NCBI RefSeq assembly: GCF_018860345.1 | Contig: NZ_JAHKPJ010000006.1 | Location: 30,223-94,222 of the forward strand | Reading direction: 5' to 3' | Source of the DNA: Psychrosphaera sp. F3M07 | GTDB taxonomy: Bacteria; Pseudomonadota; Gammaproteobacteria; Enterobacterales; Alteromonadaceae | DNA: 64,000 nucleotides | Shown: one piece after another, positions 17,310 through 28,426 of the stretch | Layout of the letters: each line of letters starts with the position of its first letter | Numbering within the stretch: position 1 is the first letter of the stretch | Position numbers and translations under genes: made by a program | The notes under the pieces: generated by a model | Told to the model about the DNA's origin: nothing | The model's database searches: none | What the model saw: the letters and a program-made list of their open reading frames with translations, nothing else

Positions 17310-20300
17310 TTATGGTGGAGATCCGACGTAGATTGAGTATGGATTTGCCGTATCATCGAATTGCTCTATGAATTTCAAAATAACACTGTTTACTGAATTT
17401 TCTAGAGAATCTTCTAATATTGCATTAATAATTATTGAGCCGTCGTTTGTAAGTGAAATATTATCATAACCCACGATGTCACACAGCTTACTTTCAGTCG
17501 TTCCAGGAGGTGGACCATTCATCATAGAATCTAAATATGAACATTGGATTCTACCATTTGGTACTAAATAACCAGGTAATGAATTAGCCCCAAAAGTATC
17601 ATGGGGTGCACCATTTAGACCATTCAATTTAGCAATAAAACCAGTCGGTTCGTAATCAAAATATGCATTGCCGACAGCGATAATTTCATCATTTGAGTTA
17701 ACTTTTAAATCTCGTATCTCTACTTGGGGTGGTGACGAGAAAGTAGCTAAACCCGACATATCGACGGTAATAATTCCACTTGCGCCAAGGGAGGTGCCAA
17801 AACTTGTATCGACAGCGTATTTTTGGGCATCTACCCCGTTAGAAAGATCTGCATCAGTTAACTTTATCAAGAAAGACTGTTCATAATCTATCGCAGAATA
17901 TATTACTGAAGAGTCTGATAATTGCACTAATTTGCCAGAGGTTACTTGGCCTATAGCCGAAATTTCGACAGATAAAATATCATCGTTTGCATCATCAGAT
18001 GCTAAATCGTCAAAAGTACTATCAATACTACCATCTGCTTTAACTCTTAATAAAAAAGTTACTCTATCTTGAGTGGAGGCTAATTCACCTGTGCCAAGGG
18101 CAATAACAGAGCCATCGTCTTGTAATATACCTGCAGTTAAATAATTATCGTTGCTACTTAAACCAACTAAACCTGATAAGTCTATTTCGTTGATAACAAC
18201 ATTTTCAGGCGCGTTGTCTGCTAAATCTACAAGGACTATATGATTTATTGCTACTTCACTTCCGGATTGACCAAACAGTGCGATTGTATTCAACGAGCTA
18301 TTATAAGCAATACTACTTACTAGCGTAACTACTGGCATAACTATGTTTGGATATTCCGTAATTATATAACCGTGTGCATCTATTTTTTGTAATTTTAGAT
18401 GAGAATTATTAACATCCTCATTAACTATTTCAGCTGAAATAACATAATTATCACCGTTTGCATCGGTTTCATTGATTTCGACTAAACCTGTGCCTAACAC
18501 AGATATATAGCTCGATGAGTCAGCATCAGAATGTATTATAACGGGACTTTGTTGTCCGTTATTTAAGTCGTGAGACGTAATGGTTTGACCTATTATTCCG
18601 TAGTTAGTGTTATCACGTGCTGTTGAGGTAATAACTCTTCCTGAAGAATGAACCAGATTGCCGAAGAAATATTGACTCTCTGTTGGTTGAAATTCGAACA
18701 TAATTCGCTCATCAATTGCTTCAATTTGCTCTACCATAAAGTCAGGGTGGAATTGCTGATAATAGATTTCTAACTCAGTGTTATAAACTTCAGGGCTAGT
18801 GGCCAAATTCATATTTTGAGTTTCGACTGAGCTAAATATATTAATGTAGTTATCCGTGTCATCTGAATCAAACAGTACAACCGCGTGGATATCATCGTCA
18901 GAATTAATCCCTAAACCTGATGTATTAGAGAGGTCTTTATCTATGAGATCTTCTGTATCTAAAATAATACCAAGTGAACTTAAAGTACCGTTAGCACTAA
19001 GCTGGTAAGGAATTAAATTGACAGCGCCGCTAATTGGGTTGGACTTTGTAATGTAAGTTATATTGCCGGCAGAATCGATTCCTAGACTAATAACTTCTTC
19101 ATCATCAACTAAAGCTGTACCAACACCAATATAATGACCATCTACGCCACCAAACGAGGTATCCAATAAAAGTGTAGAAATATTCAACTTGGCAATTAAC
19201 TGTTCTTGTTCAGAAATATTTAGGTTCGCACTCGACCCACCTAAAATTACATTGTCGCTATCAAGTTTTTGATACGTATTAAGTTTATTTATTGCGCTAA
19301 TTCCGCCAATACTTGACACAAAAGTATTAAGTACATTGGATAAGTTGGCTATTTCAATTTCAGCTGCGAATAGCTGAGTGTCTAATAGAACCTCTACAGA
19401 ACCTAAAGCGACTAGATTACCGGCCGTATTCTGTACCAAGCCTATGATAGTTTCATCATTGGTTGACAATCCTTCTAGGTTATATGTATATGTTTGTGTA
19501 GATAAAATGCCATCTGGATCAATTTCGTCTAGTTTAAAAGATTTGGTAGTAGAACTAGTGGAACGGCTTGAACTCGCTAAATACAACATTCCATTGGTGT
19601 GTAGCACTAGGTCGACCGCTTCAGAATGGTCATTTGTAGAAAGGCCTGTATGTACAAACTTACCATCATAATCAAATGTGTTGTCTATCGAACCATCTGA
19701 GTTTAAGCGTAATAAAAATGGGCTTTCTTCACCGGCACCGTTATATTGATAACCAAGTACATAGATATAATTATTGCCACTTACTTCATCAATGATTAAT
19801 TTAGTTGGTTTAAATTTATCTAATGAACCGCTGTCATCAAACATATCAACATTAGGATCATTCAAATATTCAAAGTTAAGGTGTTTACGCCCATTGTTAC
19901 CAAAATCAGGATTTATGCTGCCGTCTGAATACAGTTTTGCAATGGTATATACATAATCAGTACCGTTAGGATTCGCCGTATAAGCCAACACAAAACGATT
20001 ATGAGCAGCATCCATTGTTGCATCCACTAAATAATCGTCGTACTCAGTGTCGGCGTAAGTATTAAATTGAGATATACCATTGTCTGCAAAAGTCGTGTCT
20101 AAAACATATTCTGAATTTTCAATAATGTTATTTATTGCAACAGCCACAGCCAGAGAACTTGTCAGTGACGTATCGTCAGTGACGGTAATGGTAAAGTTAA
20201 AGCTTGGTGTTGTTTCAAAATTTAATAAATAAGGATCATAAACCGTTACTTCACCGGTGGTTGAATTTATATCAAAAGCCCCACTTGGATCATTTAAACT

Positions 20301-23300
20301 AAATGTATGGGTTGCACCAGAGTCAGGATCAACCACAGTCGGCGTATATACACTGACACCAAAAGGTGTGTTTTCATTTAATGTAATATTAGAAGCACTA
20401 GTAAACTGAGGCGCATCATTTACAGCGGTAACACTCACGATGAAGTTCTCAGTAAATGCAGTAGCACCATCTTCACCACCATCGGTTACAACAATAGAAA
20501 CGGTATCGGAAGTTAATACCCCTTCAAGCGGTGTCCATGTCACTTCACCTGTCGCTGAAATCGTCATACCCGCAGGGGCGTTTACTAAACTCCAAATTAA
20601 ATCAGAGCCGTTGTTGGCATCGTCTTCATCAATTACTGTGGGTGTATAAGTATAAATTAGGTCTTCGGTTGCACTGGCTGGTGCGGAACTTGAAATCGAT
20701 GGGCTGTCATTTATGTCATTTAAAGTAAGAGATATTGAGTGAGTATCCCAAAGTCCATCCTCATCAGTTACTACGATGTCAAAGGTAAAGTTTGGTGTTG
20801 TTTCAAAATTTAACAGGCTTTCATTTGCTACAAAAACTAATCCATTTTGTGTGTCTATTGTGAATGCACCACTTGAATCAAATAAACTGAATGTATGGCT
20901 CTGGCCTGTATCTGGATCGATTATGACAGGTGAATAAACTAATGAGCCTGATTTACTATTTTCATCTAACGTAATGTTATTTGAGCTCGTGAATTCAGGA
21001 GCATCGTTCACGCTAGTCACTGTTACAGTAAAAGTTTCTGAATAAGGTATAGAATTATCTTCACCTCCATCCGAAACTGTCAGGGTGACTAAGCCTGAAG
21101 TATAAACGCCTTCGAGTGGCGTCCAAGTAACTTCGCCAGTAGAAGATATAACCATGCCCGCGGGTTCATCGGTTAAAGTCCAGATTAAATCTGAGCCATT
21201 ATTAACATCGTCTAAATCAACAACGGTGGGGATGTAGGTATATAAAATATCCTCAGTGGCATTAGTTGGCGCAGAACTAGTGATTTGAGGACTATCATTA
21301 ATTATAAGTTGATCAACACTAATATTATCAATAAAACCTGAATTATTTTCGCCTTGCCAATTTTGAAAATGCCATTCAATAAAATGTGACCCCGCTGACA
21401 ATAAATATGACATTTGTTGCCAAAGTTTATTTCCGTTTATTTGCGCCACCTGACTTCCATCCACATATAGTTGCAGTGAGCCATTGCTATTGTCAGAGTT
21501 TATTTTCCAGTCAAATGAAAGCGTAGCGCCATCATCCCCAGCATCAATATCAGTTGTTAAAATAGAGCGGTTATTATTTCTGACTGAACCGGATTGAAGT
21601 GCTGAACTACCAGTCGTGAAATTATCATTTTGTTCAAACCAACGGGCAAAGCCATCGGTAAATCCTGATGTAACTATGCTTTCAGAGTATTCAACAGCGT
21701 CTGCTAAATCAATTAATTCATGAACATCAACTTCATTTGGATAGGCATCATTTATATCTAATACGCCATCGCCATCATCATCAGAATCAATGTCGTTGAA
21801 TTCACCATCGCCGTCTATATCTTCCAAAAAGTCAAAAATACCGTTTGCGTTGTTATCCGGCGCTTCATAGATGGTCATGCCATTGTTGTACAAATCAAAC
21901 AATATTCCATTTTCAATAGTTCCAAAAGTAGGAACGTTGGCGTGTAAATAACTTAAATTTGTAAATGAATATATCGGTGTAAGCTCAGTTATATTGGTAT
22001 AGCTGATGTTCAATTGATGTAAGGTATTTTGACTACCAGCTAAGTTATCAAAGTCATCAAAAGTGGTGTTGTTGGCCGTAAAATAGCCTAATTGTAAATT
22101 TTTAAGTGGAGTAAAGTCATAAACGTAAGTGTGATCTAATGCTAAAGAGCTTAGATTAGTTAACCCTTCTAACGATGAAATATTGCTTCCACTCGCTTGT
22201 AATGACCATAAAGTTTCAAGGTTGGTGATTAACGCCCAATTAGTCGGGTCTAAGTTTACATAATTAACATTTAACCCTGTTAAGTTAGTCATTTGTGAAA
22301 GTAAACTTACATCACTAAAATCAGTGTTAGAAACAGATAAATATTGTAAATCAAGTTGGCTTAAAACTAACCAGTCACTAATGTTATTGTTGGTTAACAG
22401 GAGACTGTCCAATTTGGACATATGCGTGACTAAATTTAAATCAGTAAAGTTACTGTCATCTAAATTTAGGTAACTTAAATCAAAGTCATATAAGAAGTCC
22501 CAAGAGGCAAGATTGACTCCGTATAAGGTGAGTGTTGATAGATTACTGTGATTTTGTAATAAGCTAAAGTCGTCAAAATTAGTATTACCATGCAAGCTAA
22601 AATTAAACAAATCTAACGCAATTAGAGCGGTCCAATCGTTAACCGTTGTTTCAGTAAAATTGACTTGGTTAAGATTTGGGAACCTAACAAGGTCAGTTAA
22701 GGTTTCAAATGTACCAGAACACGAAATATAATGAACATCGTTAACATCAGCATTTGTAAAACTATGGTTGTTCATAATACATTGGCCTAAATCAGGATCA
22801 TCCCAATTAATATTGGCCAACTTTTGATTTTCAGACAAAACAACATTGTCTATAAATCCAGCGTCATCGTAGTTGGAGTCTACGCTGTCATATTTAATAT
22901 AATGCCATTCAATTTCATGGGTACCAGGCGACAACTCAATGGTTTGATTATGCCAATCATGTTCACCGGTAATGGCATTCCAATGTTGTGCATCTACATA
23001 TAAAGCCAGTTGGGCGTTGTATTCTTGGGTGGAAACTTTCCAATCAAAAGACAAGGACGCCCCTTCAGAACCAGCATCAATAGTTGTTTTTAATATTGAA
23101 AACTGGTCTTTAGATATTGCACCAGATCTTAATGCAGACCCTCCGGCGGTATAATATTCAGACTGAGCGAACCAACTCGATGTGCTTTGCGTATAGGCCG
23201 AACTAATACTGAAATCACTCACTTCTACGTAAGAGTTTAACTCTACGAACGTGCTTTGTGTATTATCAAACGGATACGCATCACTGTTGTCACCAACACC

Positions 23301-26300
23301 ATCTAAATCGCTATCTGAGTGCTCAGAACTATCGTTAGGAAATAAATCGGTATTATCACCAACGCCGTCTGAATCAGAGTCTTCACTTTCTGACGCATCA
23401 AACGGGAACGCATCAGAGTTATCCCCTATACCATCTAAATCGCTATCTTGTTGTTCTGTATTGTCATTAGGGAAAGCATCTTTGTTATCACCAACGCCAT
23501 CAGAGTCCGTATCGGCGGATTCAGTATAATCGTATGGAAATGCATCTGAATCGTTGTGTATACCATCATTGTCTAAGTCATCGTCGCTATTGTCACCAAC
23601 ACCATCACGATCGTAATCACTCCACTCTGATGGATCGGTAGGGAAAACATCATTGTTATCAAAGTAACCATCATTGTCAGAGTCAATGACAGGTCCAAAG
23701 GTTAATTTGAAAGTTTCATCATAACCACCTCCGACCGTCAACCATAAGGTATAACTAGAAAAGTCGTAATTGAGTTTAATTTCAGCTCTGCTTTGTGTCT
23801 GTAATGGTAACTTGGAGTGAGCTAAAGGGATAAAGTCACCTACGTTAGTCACTTGATAAACTTCAATTGAAACAAAACCGGCTTCCGCGATTGAAACTAG
23901 AGCAAAACGTTTATCATCAATTTTTAAAAATGACTCATGTTCACCAGCGTTAATCGAGAATTCTGGCGTTATTGAAGGGGATATAAATGATTTAACGGTT
24001 TTTGAATCATTAAACAAAGTGACACCAATTGTCTCTGACCAAAAATTATCAGAATTGTAAAAACTGCTGTCCGTACTGCGAATATAATCGCCAATACCGT
24101 TAGTAATTTGGTACACACTTGTACCTAATGCCAGCGTATCATCGTCTAATCGTGCATCCATATTACGAATATCTAGAAACCCGTAAGCTGGAATAGCGGC
24201 ATAGACAGTTAAGCTATAATCATCTTCGATATTGTATATAGTTAAGCCGTAAGGAGACCCACCTAAACTTGAGTCATTTGAATGGTTATCGCTAATCTCA
24301 AAAGATAATATTTTATTATTATTAAGGCTTTTAACATAAATTACTCGATAGGTGGTTGAGCCAGTTCCTAGTGTATAACGTGTTGACTCTACAGTGTCGT
24401 CATCTAATAATTTATTGACCAACACTTCTGTACCCGCATAATGGGTTCCGGTATAACCCCCTTCGGTATTGTACATTTTGTCACCGAACAACATTGCCGT
24501 ATGTTCATCAACTAATATTGAGCCACGGAAATAAGATGTTAATTGTTCGGTATCTTCTGGCCACAATTCAGTGTGCTCTAAGTAACCGTGTCCGTTATCT
24601 CTGATTCTTTTGTAATTTGAACCATCGTTTAAACCAAGCAAGCTAAATTGAGATGAAACGCTGTTTGATGAAATCCTAGCTCCTTGATTGCCGAATTCAT
24701 TTTGGTTAAATTCATTTGTAATTAAAGGCAACGATGTACTGTAAAGTATTGATTCTTTTGACCAGTTGCTCCAATAAATGTAATTGTTTTGTGGATTAAA
24801 ACGAACATCCAAGGTAATGCTGTCTATAGTGGTTTGTCCAATCAGCTCTATATTGTTACCCAAAGAAAATTGGCTTAATTGATACTTACGACTTTCATCT
24901 TCATCAATAACTATTAACTTAGACTCATCATCATTGATGGACATGACATAAGCATTGGTCATATCAGAGCCATAATTTATTGATTGATGCTCAGATAACC
25001 GGCCATCACTCCCATTAATAGACATGACTTTGAGCACACCGAGATGGGCGACGTACATTTTGTTAGATGACGATGCTTTGATTGCGATGCTGTAAGGAAT
25101 ACTATCCGCTAAAGATTGAACTGTTGTAGAAACGACTAAACCGGTGTTGGTATCCGTTTTTAATATTGCAATTTTAGAGTCTTCATAGGCGTAATAAATA
25201 AATTTGCTGTCTGAAGAAATTGCAAAGTTATGCTCGTAATCTGGATACCCAAATGAGTTTAAATCAAATTCTCCGGCATAACTTAAGTGACCATTGGTTT
25301 GATCAATTTTGTAAATTAATAAGTAGTTTCCAGCAGAACTATAATGAACCGTTGTATATAAGAATTGACCGTTAGGTGAAAACTCAAATATTTCAGGCTG
25401 ATTCGATTCAGCAGCCGCATCCGCTTTTAACATAAGCGGCATAGTTTGAGATAATTTTGCTTCCCCCGTAATAGGGTCAACATTAAAGACTCTTATGCCA
25501 AAGGTTGCTTCACCATTTAATTCAATGATTGATGCCCAGTATAAATTACCGTCATCAGCAAATTTTATATAATTCCCTTGAGTCGAATTACGGTTACCTA
25601 GTTGGGTTGTTGTGAGTTGGTTAAAAGTACCCGTTACTGAACCATCGTCATTTAAGTCGGCAATCATAAGACCGTTATTTGAGCCTATATATGCATAACG
25701 ACCATTAGGATGAATAGCTAACGATTGAACATTATCTAACATTCCATTAGATATCATGCCTTTATTGGAAAAGCCTAAATGTGTGTCGCCGTCTGTAAAT
25801 TCAGCAACTAACGGATGGCTGTCAATGTTATCTAAGATACCGTCGTTATCGTCGTCAGTGTCAACTTCATTTGGTTGACCGTCGTTATCTGTGTCTTGTG
25901 CGCTAACCGTTATTTCAAATTGTTGATCGGTTGTCGAGTCAAGATCAGAAACGCTTAACGTAATTAATCCGGAGGTAGAAATATCGGTTGTCGGTATCCA
26001 AGTTATTTTACCAACCTCAGATATACTCATTCCAACAGGCGCATTGGTTAGCGTCCATGTTAACTCTGATTGAGTGTTGTTAGGATCGGATGCGGTTGGG
26101 GTGTATGAATAGAGTGTATTATGCTTCGCTGTTATAGGCGCTAAAGACGTGATAGTCGGTGCAACATTAGTTAAATTAACCTGAAGATAAAATGAAACCG
26201 TATATTCTTCTCCATCGATTAAATACACAATAGTTATTGTGTCAAAGCCACCGAAACCTTTTGTAGGAGTATAGGTGATGGTATCACCATCAATCGTTAT

Positions 26301-28418
26301 TTCGCCGTGTTCTGCGTTAATGTCATTGATTTCATAAAGAGTATCAAATCCATTCGTGAGTTCAGAAATACTGATCGTAATTGGACTTAGATCATCGGTC
26401 GTTGCGATAACTTCACTGACAAATAGTTGTACAGTGGCATCAACACTATTTAACTTACCGTCTGTAATTTTATAAGTAAAACTATCCGTTCCGATAAACT
26501 CTGAATTGGGGGTATAACTAAAACTACCGTCTTCTAATACGACTAAAGAGCCTGACGTTGGCTCAGAAACTGAGTCAAGTACTACAGAAATCTCATCATT
26601 ATCTACATCCTTATCATTGGCTAAAATTCCAAAAAAGGGCGGCAAATCATTTGGGCTATTCGCTTGGACTATATAACTATCGTTTAATGGCGTAGGAGCA
26701 TCGTTTTGAGCGATTACATTTATGGTAACAATCGCGGTTGCGGTATTGTTGTTATCATCGGTCAGGCTATAGCTAAACTGGTCGTTACCAAAATAATTTG
26801 AATTGGGTTGGTAAGTGAAACTGCCGTCGTCGGCAATGACTAAAGCGCCATTATTGGGTTCTGTTGTTACACTTAACGTTAATTCGTCCGTTGCATTATC
26901 TTCATCAAAGTCGTTGATTAAAATGCCTTTATCTTCAGATACAATTAGTTGTGCATCTTCATTAGTTTCATACGAATCGTTTATTGTTACCGGTGGATAC
27001 CCATTAAATTCTGGGCTTGTTATGGTTACCGTTGCAGATTGTGAGGAATCAGAACCATCGGTAATAGAGTATGTAAAGTTATCATAAGTGGTAAAGTTAA
27101 CTCCTTTTTTATACTCAAAGCTGCCATCAGCGTTGATGGTCACTTCACCAAATTTAGGTTGTTGTAGTAACTCGGTTATAACGGTTAGCGGATCATTATC
27201 TATATCCGTATCGTTGATTAACACACCTGGCGAAGTGATTGTTAATGTGTCGGCTTCAATCACAAAAGTGTCATTGATTGCTGAAGGTAAGTCATTTACT
27301 GCGTTTATTGTAATAGTGACGTTGTTGCTACTGGTTAAGCCATGAGAGTTTATGATGCTGTAACTAAATTGATCAGTTCCATTAAAGTTTTCATTTGGCG
27401 TGTAAGTAAAATCGCCATTTTCAGTAATGATAACCGTACCATTTGTTGGCAAAGTTACGGGGGTGGTAACCGCAACAATAATATCGCCTTCAGCGCTGTC
27501 ATTAAGTAATAAGTTATTGCTTAAGATTTGGTCTTCATCAGTCGAAAACGTATCTGCGGCGGCAATAGGCACAACCGATTTGTTGCCATTAATTAAAATT
27601 AGTTTGTCGCTAAATGCACTTTCTCCACTACCATCAATTCCCGTAACTAATATGTAATAGTCAGCAGTAACTGTTTTTTGTGTAAAAACAGTAGAGGTTT
27701 CCGTTAATGCTAATTTCGCTTCGCCACCGGTCAGATCAATATAATTTTGACCGGTTAGAGCCACGTCATTACTAACGTAAACATTATAACGTAAAGCCGT
27801 TGTTAACGGACTCCAGCTAATGGATAACTCCTCACTGTCTGGGTTTAACGTTGCTGAAACACCTGTTATAACTAATTCACGCCAATTGATATTTAGATTA
27901 TTTACTTGGGATAAGTTGCCGTCATTATCTTCAACCCATAGTGTTATTGTTTGTTCACCACTAGACAAGGCAAACAACTTAGGATTAATGCCGTTTACAA
28001 ATGCAGAAAATTCCGTTCCACAATCGATCTCACAAATTGGTAATGTCATATCAGAGCCAACAAAGCCAATCAATACTTGTTTGATTCCTTGTTCATCGGC
28101 GACATCTAGAGAAACCGATATGTTGCCTGAGAATTCAGTCGCTGCTGAAGGGTAGTTAAATCCGCCCGTAGCATTAAAAACACTCGCTGTAGCAACGGAA
28201 TTAGTTTGGTATACAACCCCAGCTACTTTGTGAGCAACCTTTTGTTGTACTAATGTAGCTTTGGATGCATCTATGACGTTGTCAGAGGTTTTATCTGTAT
28301 CAGACGTTGATTGCTCACCATCTGAATTGAACTTACCACAGGCCGCAGTAAGTAATATGCTCATAAACAAAATTAACGTTCTGTTTATTTTACTAATTTG
28401 ATATGTGGCTAATTTCAT
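17310..28418 (-). CDS. Giant (3702-residue) mosaic outer-membrane lipoprotein
   Basis: A signal peptide with a lipobox-like TAAC puts the acylated Cys at residue 27. Gly follows, so Lol sorting to the outer membrane is expected. Domains in order: cadherin-like tandem repeats (about 285-665); an Ig-like domain (about 750-835); a thrombospondin-3 Ca-binding motif (about 840-868); a beta-propeller-like region (about 885-1570); a TSP3 array of 22-residue units (about 1575-1725); a jelly-roll-like module (about 1726-1860); leucine-rich repeats (about 1875-2185); a second TSP3 motif and jelly roll (about 2200-2370); two copies of a roughly 194-residue Ig/cadherin unit (about 2374-2760); and delta-60-type repeats to the end. 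It resembles large surface adhesins. It lies eight bases after the FecR gene. Function is inferred; no catalytic domain was seen. Confidence 0.88.
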   Translation of the reverse strand: MKLATYQISKINRTLILFMSILLTAACGKFNSDGEQSTSDTDKTSDNVIDASKATLVQQKVAHKVAGVVYQTNSVATASVFNATGGFNYPSAATEFSGNISVSLDVADEQGIKQVLIGFVGSDMTLPICEIDCGTEFSAFVNGINPKLFALSSGEQTITLWVEDNDGNLSQVNNLNINWRELVITGVSATLNPDSEELSISWSPLTTALRYNVYVSNDVALTGQNYIDLTGGEAKLALTETSTVFTQKTVTADYYILVTGIDGSGESAFSDKLILINGNKSVVPIAAADTFSTDEDQILSNNLLLNDSAEGDIIVAVTTPVTLPTNGTVIITENGDFTYTPNENFNGTDQFSYSIINSHGLTSSNNVTITINAVNDLPSAINDTFVIEADTLTITSPGVLINDTDIDNDPLTVITELLQQPKFGEVTINADGSFEYKKGVNFTTYDNFTYSITDGSDSSQSATVTITSPEFNGYPPVTINDSYETNEDAQLIVSEDKGILINDFDEDNATDELTLSVTTEPNNGALVIADDGSFTYQPNSNYFGNDQFSYSLTDDNNNTATAIVTINVIAQNDAPTPLNDSYIVQANSPNDLPPFFGILANDKDVDNDEISVVLDSVSEPTSGSLVVLEDGSFSYTPNSEFIGTDSFTYKITDGKLNSVDATVQLFVSEVIATTDDLSPITISISELTNGFDTLYEINDINAEHGEITIDGDTITYTPTKGFGGFDTITIVYLIDGEEYTVSFYLQVNLTNVAPTITSLAPITAKHNTLYSYTPTASDPNNTQSELTWTLTNAPVGMSISEVGKITWIPTTDISTSGLITLSVSDLDSTTDQQFEITVSAQDTDNDGQPNEVDTDDDNDGILDNIDSHPLVAEFTDGDTHLGFSNKGMISNGMLDNVQSLAIHPNGRYAYIGSNNGLMIADLNDDGSVTGTFNQLTTTQLGNRNSTQGNYIKFADDGNLYWASIIELNGEATFGIRVFNVDPITGEAKLSQTMPLMLKADAAAESNQPEIFEFSPNGQFLYTTVHYSSAGNYLLIYKIDQTNGHLSYAGEFDLNSFGYPDYEHNFAISSDSKFIYYAYEDSKIAILKTDTNTGLVVSTTVQSLADSIPYSIAIKASSSNKMYVAHLGVLKVMSINGSDGRLSEHQSINYGSDMTNAYVMSINDDESKLIVIDEDESRKYQLSQFSLGNNIELIGQTTIDSITLDVRFNPQNNYIYWSNWSKESILYSTSLPLITNEFNQNEFGNQGARISSNSVSSQFSLLGLNDGSNYKRIRDNGHGYLEHTELWPEDTEQLTSYFRGSILVDEHTAMLFGDKMYNTEGGYTGTHYAGTEVLVNKLLDDDTVESTRYTLGTGSTTYRVIYVKSLNNNKILSFEISDNHSNDSSLGGSPYGLTIYNIEDDYSLTVYAAIPAYGFLDIRNMDARLDDDTLALGTSVYQITNGIGDYIRSTDSSFYNSDNFWSETIGVTLFNDSKTVKSFISPSITPEFSINAGEHESFLKIDDKRFALVSIAEAGFVSIEVYQVTNVGDFIPLAHSKLPLQTQSRAEIKLNYDFSSYTLWLTVGGGYDETFKLTFGPVIDSDNDGYFDNNDVFPTDPSEWSDYDRDGVGDNSDDDLDNDGIHNDSDAFPYDYTESADTDSDGVGDNKDAFPNDNTEQQDSDLDGIGDNSDAFPFDASESEDSDSDGVGDNTDLFPNDSSEHSDSDLDGVGDNSDAYPFDNTQSTFVELNSYVEVSDFSISSAYTQSTSSWFAQSEYYTAGGSALRSGAISKDQFSILKTTIDAGSEGASLSFDWKVSTQEYNAQLALYVDAQHWNAITGEHDWHNQTIELSPGTHEIEWHYIKYDSVDSNYDDAGFIDNVVLSENQKLANINWDDPDLGQCIMNNHSFTNADVNDVHYISCSGTFETLTDLVRFPNLNQVNFTETTVNDWTALIALDLFNFSLHGNTNFDDFSLLQNHSNLSTLTLYGVNLASWDFLYDFDLSYLNLDDSNFTDLNLVTHMSKLDSLLLTNNNISDWLVLSQLDLQYLSVSNTDFSDVSLLSQMTNLTGLNVNYVNLDPTNWALITNLETLWSLQASGSNISSLEGLTNLSSLALDHTYVYDFTPLKNLQLGYFTANNTTFDDFDNLAGSQNTLHQLNISYTNITELTPIYSFTNLSYLHANVPTFGTIENGILFDLYNNGMTIYEAPDNNANGIFDFLEDIDGDGEFNDIDSDDDGDGVLDINDAYPNEVDVHELIDLADAVEYSESIVTSGFTDGFARWFEQNDNFTTGSSALQSGSVRNNNRSILTTDIDAGDDGATLSFDWKINSDNSNGSLQLYVDGSQVAQINGNKLWQQMSYLLSAGSHFIEWHFQNWQGENNSGFIDNISVDQLIINDSPQITSSAPTNATEDILYTYIPTVVDLDDVNNGSDLIWTLTDEPAGMVISSTGEVTWTPLEGVYTSGLVTLTVSDGGEDNSIPYSETFTVTVTSVNDAPEFTSSNNITLDENSKSGSLVYSPVIIDPDTGQSHTFSLFDSSGAFTIDTQNGLVFVANESLLNFETTPNFTFDIVVTDEDGLWDTHSISLTLNDINDSPSISSSAPASATEDLIYTYTPTVIDEDDANNGSDLIWSLVNAPAGMTISATGEVTWTPLEGVLTSDTVSIVVTDGGEDGATAFTENFIVSVTAVNDAPQFTSASNITLNENTPFGVSVYTPTVVDPDSGATHTFSLNDPSGAFDINSTTGEVTVYDPYLLNFETTPSFNFTITVTDDTSLTSSLAVAVAINNIIENSEYVLDTTFADNGISQFNTYADTEYDDYLVDATMDAAHNRFVLAYTANPNGTDYVYTIAKLYSDGSINPDFGNNGRKHLNFEYLNDPNVDMFDDSGSLDKFKPTKLIIDEVSGNNYIYVLGYQYNGAGEESPFLLRLNSDGSIDNTFDYDGKFVHTGLSTNDHSEAVDLVLHTNGMLYLASSSRSTSSTTKSFKLDEIDPDGILSTQTYTYNLEGLSTNDETIIGLVQNTAGNLVALGSVEVLLDTQLFAAEIEIANLSNVLNTFVSSIGGISAINKLNTYQKLDSDNVILGGSSANLNISEQEQLIAKLNISTLLLDTSFGGVDGHYIGVGTALVDDEEVISLGIDSAGNITYITKSNPISGAVNLIPYQLSANGTLSSLGIILDTEDLIDKDLSNTSGLGINSDDDIHAVVLFDSDDTDNYINIFSSVETQNMNLATSPEVYNTELEIYYQQFHPDFMVEQIEAIDERIMFEFQPTESQYFFGNLVHSSGRVITSTARDNTNYGIIGQTITSHDLNNGQQSPVIIHSDADSSSYISVLGTGLVEINETDANGDNYVISAEIVNEDVNNSHLKLQKIDAHGYIITEYPNIVMPVVTLVSSIAYNSSLNTIALFGQSGSEVAINHIVLVDLADNAPENVVINEIDLSGLVGLSSNDNYLTAGILQDDGSVIALGTGELASTQDRVTFLLRVKADGSIDSTFDDLASDDANDDILSVEISAIGQVTSGKLVQLSDSSVIYSAIDYEQSFLIKLTDADLSNGVDAQKYAVDTSFGTSLGASGIITVDMSGLATFSSPPQVEIRDLKVNSNDEIIAVGNAYFDYEPTGFIAKLNGLNGAPHDTFGANSLPGYLVPNGRIQCSYLDSMMNGPPPGTTESKLCDIVGYDNISLTNDGSIIINAILEDSLENSVNSVILKFIEQFDDTANPYSIYVGSPP
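20130..21297 (-). repeat. Tandem duplication inside the giant lipoprotein gene
   Basis: Two diverged copies of a unit of about 582 bases (about 194 residues) run head to tail, each encoding one Ig-like domain plus one cadherin-like domain. Matching landmarks are TEDILYTY / TEDLIYTY, WTPLEGV in both, and LLNFETTP in both. They are protein-level repeats with diverged DNA, so the duplication is old. Confidence 0.8.
23260..23690 (-). repeat. Thrombospondin type 3 repeat array in the giant lipoprotein gene
   Basis: Imperfect tandem units of 66 bases encode 22-residue repeats of the form DxFPxDxxExxDSDxDGVGDN. The regularly spaced Asp residues are typical of calcium-binding TSP3 repeats, and the block probably works as a Ca-stiffened linker between the propeller-like and jelly-roll regions. 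Confidence 0.85.
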
Positions 28419-28426
28419 AATATTTA

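Noticed and set aside
20130-21297. Repeated DNA considered as mobile-element copies
   Set aside because: The repeats are diverged, in frame and encode Ig/cadherin-like domains, so this is domain duplication.
23260-23690. Regular 66-base repeats considered as a CRISPR array or VNTR
   Set aside because: The units are coding, in frame, and match TSP3 protein repeats; there are no unique spacers between identical repeats.
26815-28155. Several plus-strand frames of 76-111 codons opposite the giant lipoprotein gene
   Set aside because: They are antisense shadows of a clearly coding gene with signal peptide and recognisable domains; they have no domain or start signals.
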